A stretch of DNA of 64,000 nt, taken from assembly GCF_003054555.1 (NCBI RefSeq), contig NZ_CP026304.1, positions 7,936,001-8,000,000 on the forward strand, given 5' to 3'. Source of the stretch: Streptomyces lunaelactis. Its GTDB lineage: Bacteria; Actinomycetota; Actinomycetes; Streptomycetales; Streptomycetaceae. Under the pieces are notes generated by a model. That model ran no database searches, was not told where the DNA came from, and was given only the letters and a program-made list of their open reading frames with translations. Shown here in pieces: positions 35,595 through 43,007 of the stretch. Both the position numbers and the translations under genes were made by a program. The first letter of the stretch is position 1, and each line of letters opens with the position of its first letter.

Positions 35595-35687
35595 GAACGG
35601 TCTTGTCCCCCGGCCCTCAGATGCCCCCGCCTCTCCGACCCCTCTCCGACCGCTGACCGGCGGCGGCCGGCCGGCAGGACAACTAGA

Positions 35688-36515
35688 GTGGCCGATATGG
35701 GGGACAACCGGCCGACTTCGGCTTTCCATTCGGACAATTTCGACGACTCGCACACCGACGAGCTGGTCGGCTTGCTGGACGTGCAGGCGCTCAGCGCGGG
35801 CGTGCGGCGGCTGCGGGAATGGGCGCACCTCGGCGTGGCCGCGCGGCCGGGCGAGCGCGCGCTGGACATGGGAGCCGGCACCGGGTCGGTGACCCAGATG
35901 CTGGCGGCAGCGGTTGCGCCGGACGGTGAGGCGATCGGGGTGGAACCCAACCCCGGTCTGCGGTCGGTCGCCGAGCGGCGGGCGGCGGAGGCCGGCAGCG
36001 CCGCACGATTCGTGGACGGCGACGCGCTCGCGCTGCCGATGGGCGACGCCGAAGCCGACGTCGTCTGGTGCGAACGAGTGTTCCAGCACCTCGACGAACC
36101 GGAGAAGGCCGCCGCGGAGATCGCCCGGGTACTGCGTCCGGGCGGGAGGGTCGCGCTGATCGACTCCGACTGGGCGACCGCGATCCTGCACCCAGGTGAG
36201 CCCGAGGTGGTCGCGGCACTGACCGGAGCGGCGGTCTCGGCGGCCGCCAATCCGTACGCCGGGCGGAAACTCGCCGGTCAGCTGGCCGCAGCGGGGCTGG
36301 AGATCGGCGACCTCGGCTCGCAGGCGCTGATCCAGGACCCCGGAGAGGTCGCCTGGCCGCTGGTCCGGCTGCTGTGCGACGGGGCCGTACGGAGCGAGCT
36401 GATCACTGAGCAGCAGCGGGACCGGCTGTACGCCGACCTCACCGCGGCCGCCGAGCGGAGCGCGCTGCACATGTCGGTGACCATGTTCGGCGTCATCGCC
36501 CACCGTCCGGCCTGA
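35688..36515 (+). CDS. SAM-dependent methyltransferase
   Basis: 275-aa class I methyltransferase of the UbiE/Methyltransf_11 type. Motif I ALDMGAGTGSVTQ (about 58-70), acidic motif after strand 2 (GVEPNPG), FVDGDALALPM and VWCERVFQHLDEPEKA, and LRPGGRVALIDSDW. GTG 35688 is used; ATG 35697 is an alternative. Substrate unknown; the first 30 residues (DNFDDSHTDELVGLLDVQ) are family-like. Confidence 0.88.
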   Translation: MADMGDNRPTSAFHSDNFDDSHTDELVGLLDVQALSAGVRRLREWAHLGVAARPGERALDMGAGTGSVTQMLAAAVAPDGEAIGVEPNPGLRSVAERRAAEAGSAARFVDGDALALPMGDAEADVVWCERVFQHLDEPEKAAAEIARVLRPGGRVALIDSDWATAILHPGEPEVVAALTGAAVSAAANPYAGRKLAGQLAAAGLEIGDLGSQALIQDPGEVAWPLVRLLCDGAVRSELITEQQRDRLYADLTAAAERSALHMSVTMFGVIAHRPA

Positions 36516-36518
36516 CTC

Positions 36519-36542
36519 GGGGCGGCCCTTCCCGGCCGCCCC
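36519..36542. terminator. Bidirectional hairpin terminator
   Basis: 9-bp stem GGGGCGGCC/GGCCGCCCC with 6-nt loop, between the convergent methyltransferase and DUF6296-like genes, 3 nt after the former's stop. Confidence 0.75.
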
Positions 36543-36548
36543 GGCCAC

Positions 36549-36776
36549 TCAGGAACTGAGTGCCCGCGCCGTTGGCGTCCCCGGTGCTTGATGCCCCCCA
36601 CTGGCCAGCATGCGAACCTCTCCCCGGTCGCTGATCTCGGCGCGCACGATCCCCGTTTCGTCCTCGTAGACCGGATAGCCGCCCGCTCCGGCCCTGTCGG
36701 TGCGCCGGACGATCACCACATCGTCCTCTACCAGGGCTGCCTGGAATATCAGCTCGTAGCTTTCCGGGTAATCCAT
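36549..36776 (-). CDS. Small DUF6296-like protein
   Basis: 75-aa protein: YELIFQAALVEDDVVIVRRTDRAG, GGYPVYEDETGIVRAEISDRGEVRML. This matches, from memory, the small actinobacterial DUF6296 family (VVVVRRT, HPVYxDxTGIVRAEISDRGEVRML). The fold is probably a small beta barrel; no function is known. ATG 36776 is preferred to an in-frame start 54 nt upstream because the family begins here. Confidence 0.75.
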   Translation of the reverse strand: MDYPESYELIFQAALVEDDVVIVRRTDRAGAGGYPVYEDETGIVRAEISDRGEVRMLASGGHQAPGTPTARALSS

Positions 36777-36981
36777 ACCTGAGGCCTCGCTCCACGCGCC
36801 GCCGTACTGGGCCCTTCCATCGTCACCCACACCCGCCCGCTCCGCCTCACGACGATGTGTGCGGCGGGCAAGCAGTGGCGTCGGCGCACGGAGATCGTCC
36901 GCATGCTCTTCCTCCTGCGCCGGCCATACGGAGAATGGGCCTGAGGCGCACCGCCTCAGGCCCAGCTCGTGCGTCTCCTGC

Positions 36982-37158
36982 TTACCGCCCGGACGGCTTC
37001 TTCATCCGCTCGGCAGTCTTCTCGCCGGCTTCCTGCGCCCTACCCGCGATCTGCTCGCCGCGGCCCGGCATCTGCATGGCCCGGTCGTCCATGGTCTTGC
37101 CGGCGGCTTCCTTCGTCCTGCCCTTGACCTGCTTCGCCTTCGTCTTTGCCTTACCCAT
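36982..37158 (-). CDS. CsbD-like stress protein
   Basis: 58-aa basic protein starting MGKAKTKAKQVKGRTKEAAG, with internal repetition (QIAGRAQEAGEKTAERMKKPSGR). This is the small, Lys/Gly/Ala-rich, poorly structured CsbD type, usually made in general stress. ATG 37158 follows GAGAGGACACC. A GGGTAC box, typical of SigB-like promoters, lies 34 nt upstream of the ATG. Function of the family is unknown. Confidence 0.8.
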   Translation of the reverse strand: MGKAKTKAKQVKGRTKEAAGKTMDDRAMQMPGRGEQIAGRAQEAGEKTAERMKKPSGR

Positions 37159-37191
37159 GATGGTGTCCTCTCACATTGGGGGTGGACTGGC

Positions 37192-37197
37192 GTACCC
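37192..37197 (-). promoter_or_regulatory. SigB-type -10 box for the CsbD-like gene
   Basis: GGGTAC on the minus strand, 34 nt before the ATG. The GNNT -35 expected 14-16 nt upstream is not clear, so this call rests on the -10 box and the stress-type product. Confidence 0.4.
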
Positions 37198-37274
37198 ACC
37201 TTGCGCTCGTCGCTCACAGTGCGCAAACGGGCGCAAAAGGTAACAGGGTCCCGCGGGGCGAAATGTCGTGTTCG

Positions 37275-37299
37275 GTGTCAGAAGCGACGGATTGGGTAC
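37275..37299 (+). promoter_or_regulatory. SigB-type promoter for the DUF2795 gene
   Basis: GTGT (37275-37278), a 15-nt spacer and GGGTAC (37294-37299) fit the Streptomyces general-stress consensus GNNT-N14/16-GGGTAY. It lies 32 nt before ATG 37331. Confidence 0.55.
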
Positions 37300-37330
37300 G
37301 TGCTCAGTCGCCGGACCTAAGGAGTGAGAC

Positions 37331-37708
37331 ATGCAGCGAGGCAGCGATCGCCTCAGCGTCCGAAAGGACGACGAGATGAAGCATGAATTGCAGGGCCTGC
37401 TCCGTTCAGGACACCCCACGCGGGTAAAGGAGTGGCAGGACCCGGAGCCGGGTGCGGATGACGACCCGGAGATCGCGTCAGGCGCCGCGCCCGAGAGGGG
37501 TTCGGTGGGCCCCGACGCAAAGCTGGAGGTCGAGTTGGCCCGGCATCTGAGCCGTACGGCCTTCCCCGCCACCCGCGGCGAACTGGCGGACGCTTTGAGC
37601 GAGCGGCACGCCTCTGACCGGCTGGTCGAGCTCGTGAACCGGCTGCCGGCAAAGGAGGAATACCGCAGCGCTCACGAAGTCGTCAGTACCCTCGCTCGCC
37701 AGGCGTAG
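37331..37708 (+). CDS. DUF2795 domain protein
   Basis: 125-aa protein: Arg/Lys-rich start, an acidic disordered middle, and a C-terminal DUF2795 domain (ELARHLSRTAFPATRGELADAL, LVELVNRLPAKEEYRSAHEVVSTL). DUF2795 proteins are small helical proteins of unknown function common near stress genes. AAGGAG precedes ATG at 7 nt. Divergent from the CsbD-like gene, both with GGGTAC boxes, which suggests joint stress control. Confidence 0.85.
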   Translation: MQRGSDRLSVRKDDEMKHELQGLLRSGHPTRVKEWQDPEPGADDDPEIASGAAPERGSVGPDAKLEVELARHLSRTAFPATRGELADALSERHASDRLVELVNRLPAKEEYRSAHEVVSTLARQA

Positions 37709-37747
37709 CCATGGCTGAATCGCTCCTCGGAACACCTGCGATTGCGG

Positions 37748-38701
37748 TCAGATCACCTTCGAGCGGACCAGGACACCGAGGACGAGCGCCCCGGGAACCA
37801 GGGGCAGCCATACGCTGATGATCCGGTAGCCGAGGACCACGGACGTGGCCAGGGCGATCGGGACCCCGGCCGTGACGAGCGCGATGACCAGCGCCGCGTC
37901 CACCGAGCCGAGGCCGCCCGGTGTCGGTACGACGGCGGCCAGGGTGCTTCCGGCGAGATAGGCGATCCCGAGATGGACCGCCGGAACGGACACGTCCAGA
38001 GCCATCGCCACGGCGACCAGTCCCGCGGCCTGCAGCGTGGGAAAGGCCAGCGCGCCACCCCACAGGGCCAGCGCTCGCGCGGGCCTGGTGTGCACGGAAC
38101 GCGCGTCGCTCAGAGCCGTTTCGACGAACGTACGGATGACCCCGCGCAGCGGGGTTACGGCCACCAGCAGCACCGCCACCGCACAGACCAGAGTGCCCGC
38201 CACCACGAGCACAGGGCCTGCCGCACCCGGCATGAGACTGTCGAGGCTCAGCGCGTGCGGAGACAGGGCGACGAGAGCCAGCAGCAGGACGACGCGTCCG
38301 GTGCCCGCCGCCAGCATGTGCAGGGCGAGCGCGGCGGAGGAGCGGGACAGCGAGAGTCCGCAGCGCTGGAGAAAGCGGAGATTGACCGCGCCCGCGCCGA
38401 GCCCCGCCGGGAGAAGGTGGTTGGCGGCTGCCGCGGCGAACTGCGTCACGAACAGCCGGAGCACAGGGAGCCGCTGGAGGGTCGCTCCCTGGCGTGAGAA
38501 GGACACAGCGACCCATCCGAGCACGGTGAGTGCGACGGCGACCAGCAGCCAGTACTCGTCGGCCGACAGGAGTCTGCTGCCGCCGGCCGTGATGATCGGC
38601 CAATGCCGGGCCGCCCAGACGCTGACCGCGGCGATCGGCAGCAGGCAGGCGAGCTGGCGCAGCGGCAGCCGCCGAAGGCGGTTTCCCTGAGGTGTGGACA
38701 T
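37748..38701 (-). CDS. Flippase-like membrane protein (LPG synthase TM domain family)
   Basis: 317-aa membrane protein with about 8 helices of the UPF0104/AglD-type family (lysylphosphatidylglycerol synthase transmembrane domain). Family marks: AAAANHLLPAGLGAGAVNLRFLQRCG, VPTPGGLGSVDAALVIAL and GYRIISVWLPLVPGA. There is no aminoacyltransferase domain. Probably moves a lipid-linked molecule. ATG 38701 follows CGAGG. Confidence 0.87.
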   Translation of the reverse strand: MSTPQGNRLRRLPLRQLACLLPIAAVSVWAARHWPIITAGGSRLLSADEYWLLVAVALTVLGWVAVSFSRQGATLQRLPVLRLFVTQFAAAAANHLLPAGLGAGAVNLRFLQRCGLSLSRSSAALALHMLAAGTGRVVLLLALVALSPHALSLDSLMPGAAGPVLVVAGTLVCAVAVLLVAVTPLRGVIRTFVETALSDARSVHTRPARALALWGGALAFPTLQAAGLVAVAMALDVSVPAVHLGIAYLAGSTLAAVVPTPGGLGSVDAALVIALVTAGVPIALATSVVLGYRIISVWLPLVPGALVLGVLVRSKVI

Positions 38702-39214
38702 CGCCTCGGTTCGTCTCCGCTCCTCACCCGCACTGCCGGCCTGTCGCCGGCACCAGGTTCCCCACGCTGTGCGACGTCCTGGCGTCGTGCGGCCGACGCC
38801 CCGCGGGCGCGCCGGTGACCGGGAGACGGCGACCGTGCCGAAGGCTCGTACCGGAAGAAGCAGCCCGCCCCTGGTGCCGGCCACGTTGACAGCCGGCGAC
38901 CCAGTGGCTGTAATGATCAGCGTGTCGCGTGACGCCGACCAAAGAGCAGTGGGCGGGTTGGCAGTTGGGCGGCACCCTTCACCCAGGGACGTTGCCATGA
39001 GTTCATACTCCGCACCCCGCGCCTGACGTAAGCGCCTCCATACGTCGTTCCCAGGTCCTGTCCGGTCCTGGGCCTAGTCCTCCGCGGTGCCCGGCACCGC
39101 CGTGTGACCTCAGTACGCCATGCCTCCCCGACGGCTGCCGTGCCCCGGCTCGCCCGTCCACGGCTCCGCGTACTCGATCCGGTCCACCGCACTTCTTGGG
39201 AGACCCAGATCCGT
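38702..39214. other. Divergent intergenic region
   Basis: 513 nt with no supported gene. Open frames on both strands are Arg/Pro-rich shadows without ribosome sites. Promoters for the membrane protein and the reductase/hemerythrin gene must lie here, but no consensus could be assigned. Confidence 0.4.
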
Positions 39215-40150
39215 ATGCCCACATCCTTCAACCACGCCATCATCGAGGAGTTCCGAGCCAACGGCGGAAAGGTCGGCGGTCCCTTCGAGGGCGGCGATCT
39301 GCTCCTGCTGACCACCACCGGCGCGAAGTCGGGGACGGAACACACAGCTCCGCTCGGCTACGTCCGCGACGGCGATCTGCTGCTCGTCGTCGGATCCGCG
39401 GGCGGCGCGCCCCGCCATCCCGCCTGGTACCACAACCTGCTGGCCCGTCCCTCGGTGCAAGTGGAGATCGGCACCGAGACGTTCGAGGCGATCGCCGTTC
39501 CCGCCGAAGGCGCGCGGCGCGACCGGCTGTTCGAGCGCGTGGTGCGCGCGGCACCCGGATACGCGGACTACCAGACCCGCACCACCCGCACCCTCCCGGT
39601 CGTGGTGCTGGAGCGGGCCGAGTCCGAGGAAGGGGAGACTCCCCACGAGGTCCGCAATCTCGCCGACAAGCTCGTGGAGGTACACACCTGGCTGCGCTCG
39701 CAGCTGCGCCACGTCCACGCCGAGACCGAGGCCCACTTCGCCGCGCGAGCGGCACATCAAGGCCCCGGCGAACCGCCGGCCCCGGGTCTCGGCCTGCAGA
39801 TCCGGCAGCACTGCCTGGCGTTCTGCCAGTTCCTGGAGTTCCACCACACCAGCGAGGACGTGCACCTGTTCCCGGGAATCGCTGCCCACCACCCGCATCT
39901 GAGCGGCACCTTCGACCGGCTGCGCGAGGAACACCGTACGGTCGCGCGCATACAGGGCGAACTGGTCGCTCTGCTGGCCGACATCAGCACCGCAGACCCC
40001 CTGCGCTTCCGCGCCGAGCTGGCCCGGATGTCGGACGAGCTGACGACGCACCTCGACTACGAGGAGGAATCGCTGCTTCCGGTCCTGGCCGAGATCCCGT
40101 GGCCTCCGGCCCCGCCGATACCCGACGCGGCGGAAAGCACCACGCCCTGA
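39215..40150 (+). CDS. F420-type nitroreductase/quinone reductase fused to hemerythrin
   Basis: 311-aa two-domain protein. Residues 1-140: DDN-like split-barrel reductase (LLLLTTTGAKSGTEHTAPLGY, VGSAGGAPRHPAWYHNLLA), a family using deazaflavin F420. Residues about 150-300: HHE hemerythrin helical bundle with ligands in RQHCLAFCQFLEFHHTSED, HLFPG, LREEHRT and HLDYEEESLLP, expected to bind a di-iron centre. The fusion suggests an oxygen- or NO-sensing or redox enzyme. GGGAGA lies 11 nt before ATG. Confidence 0.88.
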   Translation: MPTSFNHAIIEEFRANGGKVGGPFEGGDLLLLTTTGAKSGTEHTAPLGYVRDGDLLLVVGSAGGAPRHPAWYHNLLARPSVQVEIGTETFEAIAVPAEGARRDRLFERVVRAAPGYADYQTRTTRTLPVVVLERAESEEGETPHEVRNLADKLVEVHTWLRSQLRHVHAETEAHFAARAAHQGPGEPPAPGLGLQIRQHCLAFCQFLEFHHTSEDVHLFPGIAAHHPHLSGTFDRLREEHRTVARIQGELVALLADISTADPLRFRAELARMSDELTTHLDYEEESLLPVLAEIPWPPAPPIPDAAESTTP

Positions 40151-40188
40151 TGGGGGAGGAAGTGCCGGAGTCCGCGAATACTGGGTCC

Positions 40189-40932
40189 TCAAGCCAAGAG
40201 TTCGAGGAATCGGCGGCCGAAGAGGTACGCGTCCCCCGGCCAGCGGGCCGAGAGGTAGTTGCGGTCCTGGACGACGAACGCGGGGGCGTCGTCGGTCGCG
40301 CTGCCGCGCGCGGTGAGCACCCTCGGTCCACGCTCGAAGAGGGTGCCCGGATCGTCCAGGGCGGCCTTGACCTCGTCCTCGACGTAGGCCGGATAGGTGC
40401 GGTAGTAGCGGCCGAGGCGCCACGCCGTGCTCAGATACGCCGAGCGCTCCATGTACTTGGGCAGACAGGTCGTACGGCGGCCCGCCAGCACACTGCGATC
40501 GCCGCCGACTTCACGCGACCGCGCCAGCACCAGCACCCCGTGGCAGATCGCGCCGACCGGCCGCCCCAGCGCCCAGAACCTGCCGACCTGCTGGTGCAGC
40601 ACCTCCGAGCCGAGGTACTGCCGCATTCCCGGCGCGTGCCCGCCCGGCAGGATCAGACCGTCGAACCCATCGACGTCCACATCCGCCCACCCCACGGTCG
40701 CGGCGAACTCCTCGGACCGGGTGAGTTCGTCGTAGAAGGCCTTGGGCTCCTCAGCGGCGCCGAGCTGCCCGAAGAGCACTCCGGTCAGCAGCCGCGGATC
40801 CGCGGCGGGCCGGGTTCCCGCGCGCTCGGTGGCGAACACCACCTGGTGCCCGGCGTCGGTCAGTATCCGCCAGGGCACGGCCACCTCGGTGACGTCGAAA
40901 TCGCGGTCCGGGACCGGCATCAGCACACGCAT
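40189..40932 (-). CDS. DJ-1/PfpI family protein
   Basis: 247-aa protein of the DJ-1/PfpI superfamily (class I glutamine amidotransferase-like). Nucleophile elbow AICHGVLV: Cys130, His131; VDGFDGLILPGGHAPGMRQYL before it. The extended length and family-specific tail (FVVQDRNYLSARWPGDAYLFGRRF) match bacterial members annotated as putative chaperone, glyoxalase or protease. ATG 40932 chosen. Convergent with the reductase/hemerythrin gene. Confidence 0.88.
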   Translation of the reverse strand: MRVLMPVPDRDFDVTEVAVPWRILTDAGHQVVFATERAGTRPAADPRLLTGVLFGQLGAAEEPKAFYDELTRSEEFAATVGWADVDVDGFDGLILPGGHAPGMRQYLGSEVLHQQVGRFWALGRPVGAICHGVLVLARSREVGGDRSVLAGRRTTCLPKYMERSAYLSTAWRLGRYYRTYPAYVEDEVKAALDDPGTLFERGPRVLTARGSATDDAPAFVVQDRNYLSARWPGDAYLFGRRFLELLA

Positions 40933-41393
40933 CCGACCATCCTCGCAGGCGCAGCGGACAGGGCCCCCGGCGCGGGCCGGTTTTCTGCGCTGCGGCCGGT
41001 TCACCGCTGTGGCGGCGCGTCCAAACGGCCTTGCGGATATCGGCGTTCGGCTTCCTGACAACTTCCGATCGACAGTTCACAACTCGCGCCGGTTCGTGGA
41101 CGGTTCAGGCGTGACGTTTGCCACCTCGGTGGCGCGCTCTGGTCGGGAGGTGCGCGACGGCTGCCCGTCTCCGCTGTTCAGCGGCATCGGCAGCCTCTCG
41201 CCGCGACGCGGATGATCTTGTCGATCGTGGTCGTGTGCCGGCGGTGGCGAGTCTTTCTGGGTGGCGCATGAGTGGTCGTCCGTCGAAATCGCTTAGGTGG
41301 AGGTGAGGCCGAACAGGCATCCGGTACAAGTGAGTTGACGTACCGCCCTCAACGAAGAGGAACCGCGATGACCCACGCCCAGGGGAGGCCGGC
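40933..41393. other. Intergenic region with a 9-codon leader frame
   Basis: 461 nt without a supported gene; minus-strand frames are Arg/Ala-rich. Near its end, GAAGAGGAA precedes ATG 41368, which opens a 9-codon frame (MTHAQGRPA) whose TGA (41395-41397) overlaps the TTG of the sigma-factor gene (TTGA). This may couple translation of the sigma factor. Confidence 0.4.
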
Positions 41394-41990
41394 TTGAACG
41401 GCGAAGACGTCCAGAGAGGCGACTCACCCCACCACGGCAGGCTCACGCAGCCGGTACGCGATCTCTTGGCGCTCCCGCTCGACTTCGAGGCCTACTACCT
41501 CGGACACCAGGAGCTCTTCCACAACTATGCCGAGCTCCACCTTGGCAGTCGCCGCGCGGCCGAAGACGCGGTCCACGGCGTGTTCCTGACCATCCTGACC
41601 AGCTGGGACGAGCTCCTGCAGGCGGGAAACCTGGAACAGCGGGCGTGGGCGATCGTGCGCCGGACCGTGAGCCGCCGGCTGGAGGCCGAGGGCAGGCCGC
41701 CCGCGTTCGTCATCAACGGCGCCATCGCCCGCGTACTGCGCGCCGCCCGGGACAAGCTGAGCGTGATGGAGAGCAGGCGAGGACTGTACGAGGCGATCGC
41801 CGCCCTGCCGTCCCGTCAGTTCGACGTCATCGTGCTGCGGTATCTCCTCGGCTATCCGACGTCCCGGATCGCCTGGTTCATGGGTCTCAACGAGCGGACC
41901 GTGGACTACCACGGCCGCAAGGGCAAAGAGCGGCTGCGGGTGCAGCTGGGCCTGCCCGCCGACACCAAGAAGAGAGGGGAACGAAAGTGA
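41394..41990 (+). CDS. ECF-like RNA polymerase sigma factor
   Basis: 198-aa sigma-70 family protein. Region 2 is divergent (FEAYYLGHQELFHNYAELHLGSRRAAEDAVHGVFLTILTSW, key parts only) and region 4 is clear (ALPSRQFDVIVLRYLLGYPTSRIAWFMGL and ERTVDYHGRKGKERL). TTG 41394 has GGGGAGG at 6 nt. Its stop overlaps the next gene (GTGA), whose product may be its regulator. It lies just upstream of the graspetide genes, so control of that locus is possible but not shown. Confidence 0.82.
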   Translation: MNGEDVQRGDSPHHGRLTQPVRDLLALPLDFEAYYLGHQELFHNYAELHLGSRRAAEDAVHGVFLTILTSWDELLQAGNLEQRAWAIVRRTVSRRLEAEGRPPAFVINGAIARVLRAARDKLSVMESRRGLYEAIAALPSRQFDVIVLRYLLGYPTSRIAWFMGLNERTVDYHGRKGKERLRVQLGLPADTKKRGERK

Positions 41991-42658
41991 CCTCCGCCAT
42001 AGACGACCTGCTGGCCGACTCCGCCATACCCCCCACGCAGCCCCGCGCCTTCGACGTCGCGGCCGCGCTGCGCCGGCTGGCCACCGACGCGGCCCTCGCC
42101 TCCCCTGCCTCGGAGGTGCTCCGGGCCTCGCAGGCCGGCCAGCGCCTCGGCGTCGTCTCGCGCTGGGTGCTCAACGGGCCGGGCGCTGCCATCCACGTGG
42201 ACCGCCTGGCCGAAGGCCCCGAAGGTGGCGTCCAGCTGACGGAGGAGCAGATGGACGTGGAGGGTGCGCTCGTCTTCGCCTGCCTGCTCTATCTGACCGG
42301 ACACCCCGAGAGCGCACAGTTCTGGTGGCAGCTCGCCGCCGGCGCCGGTCACCGGGGGGCCTCGTACTGCCTCCATCTTCATCACCTGGAGCTGGGGGAG
42401 GCGAGGGAGGCCCGGCACTGGTACCACCAGGTCACCCAGGCGCCGTCCGACACCTCGGCTCCCGACGACGCGTTCCTCGAGGGGCTTGAGCTGTTCGCCC
42501 GCTACGTCCGCGTCAACGGCTCCGCGGCCAGCGCGCCCACCGGGGGCCTGGAGGCAGAGGTCGACCGGCTGGCCTCACGCAACAAGAGCTGCGGCATCGT
42601 CAGCCGCCCCGACCGCCGACTCGCCGAGCGGCTTCACGACTTCACCGCCCGCCGCTGA
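41987..42658 (+). CDS. Sigma-factor-coupled protein of unknown function
   Basis: 223-aa soluble protein, overlapping the sigma-factor gene by 4 nt (GTGA). The middle contains a Sel1/TPR-like helical segment (ALVFACLLYLTGHPESAQFWWQLAAGAGHRGASYCLHLHH). No membrane helix and no zinc-type anti-sigma motif is present. Its coupling suggests it binds or tunes the sigma factor; that is inference. Confidence 0.72.
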   Translation: MTSAIDDLLADSAIPPTQPRAFDVAAALRRLATDAALASPASEVLRASQAGQRLGVVSRWVLNGPGAAIHVDRLAEGPEGGVQLTEEQMDVEGALVFACLLYLTGHPESAQFWWQLAAGAGHRGASYCLHLHHLELGEAREARHWYHQVTQAPSDTSAPDDAFLEGLELFARYVRVNGSAASAPTGGLEAEVDRLASRNKSCGIVSRPDRRLAERLHDFTARR

Positions 42659-42736
42659 TCCATGCGCGAGGGCCGGACAGTGTGACGTCCTTCACGCCAC
42701 TATGAGCCGAATGTGACGGAGGGTAGTGAGACCACT

Positions 42737-42771
42737 CCAACGTCAGTACGTACTGTTACGTGTGGCGTTGG
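42737..42771. promoter_or_regulatory. Nested palindromes upstream of the graspetide precursor
   Basis: A perfect 12-bp palindrome CAGTACGTACTG (42744-42755) lies inside a wider inverted pair CCAACG (42737-42742) / CGTTGG (42766-42771), about 30-60 nt before the precursor ATG. It is a good operator candidate. No -10/-35 pair could be fixed. Confidence 0.55.
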
Positions 42772-42799
42772 ACCACACACGGGGTACTGGAGGAGAGTC

Positions 42800-42991
42800 A
42801 TGCGACCGTTCGTGTTGAACTACGCACTTCCGGCCGAGAATTCGGCGTTCGCGGATCCCTATACGTACGACTCCGCCCTTCAGTTGAACGTCCTGTCCGA
42901 CGGACGCCCCGCCATCACCGACCCGGCGGTGCTCCTGGCAGCCGGGACGACGACGTCCACGGCCGGTTCCCAGACACACTTCGACGACTGA
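42800..42991 (+). CDS. tgmA: Graspetide (ATP-grasp RiPP) precursor peptide, TgmA-like
   Basis: 63-aa precursor of an omega-ester/amide-linked peptide. The leader begins RPFVLNYALPAE, the TgmA-type recognition segment; the rest of the leader includes DSALQLNVLSDGRPAITDP. The presumed core is Thr/Ser-rich with two terminal acids: GTTTSTAGSQTHFDD (49-63). The ligase would join Thr/Ser hydroxyls to Asp62 and Asp63. Strong ribosome site GGAGGAGAG. Followed after 16 nt by the ATP-grasp ligase gene. Confidence 0.88.
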   Translation: MRPFVLNYALPAENSAFADPYTYDSALQLNVLSDGRPAITDPAVLLAAGTTTSTAGSQTHFDD

Positions 42992-43007
42992 CCGGCCCGG
43001 CACGTCG

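Noticed and set aside
37742..38497. 251-codon plus-strand open frame
   Set aside because: Antisense to the flippase-like membrane protein; composition is Arg/Gln/Asp shadow.
41105..41446. Arg/Ala-rich minus-strand frame resembling a transposase tail
   Set aside because: No IS signature, no inverted repeats, and it overlaps the leader and start of the sigma-factor gene.
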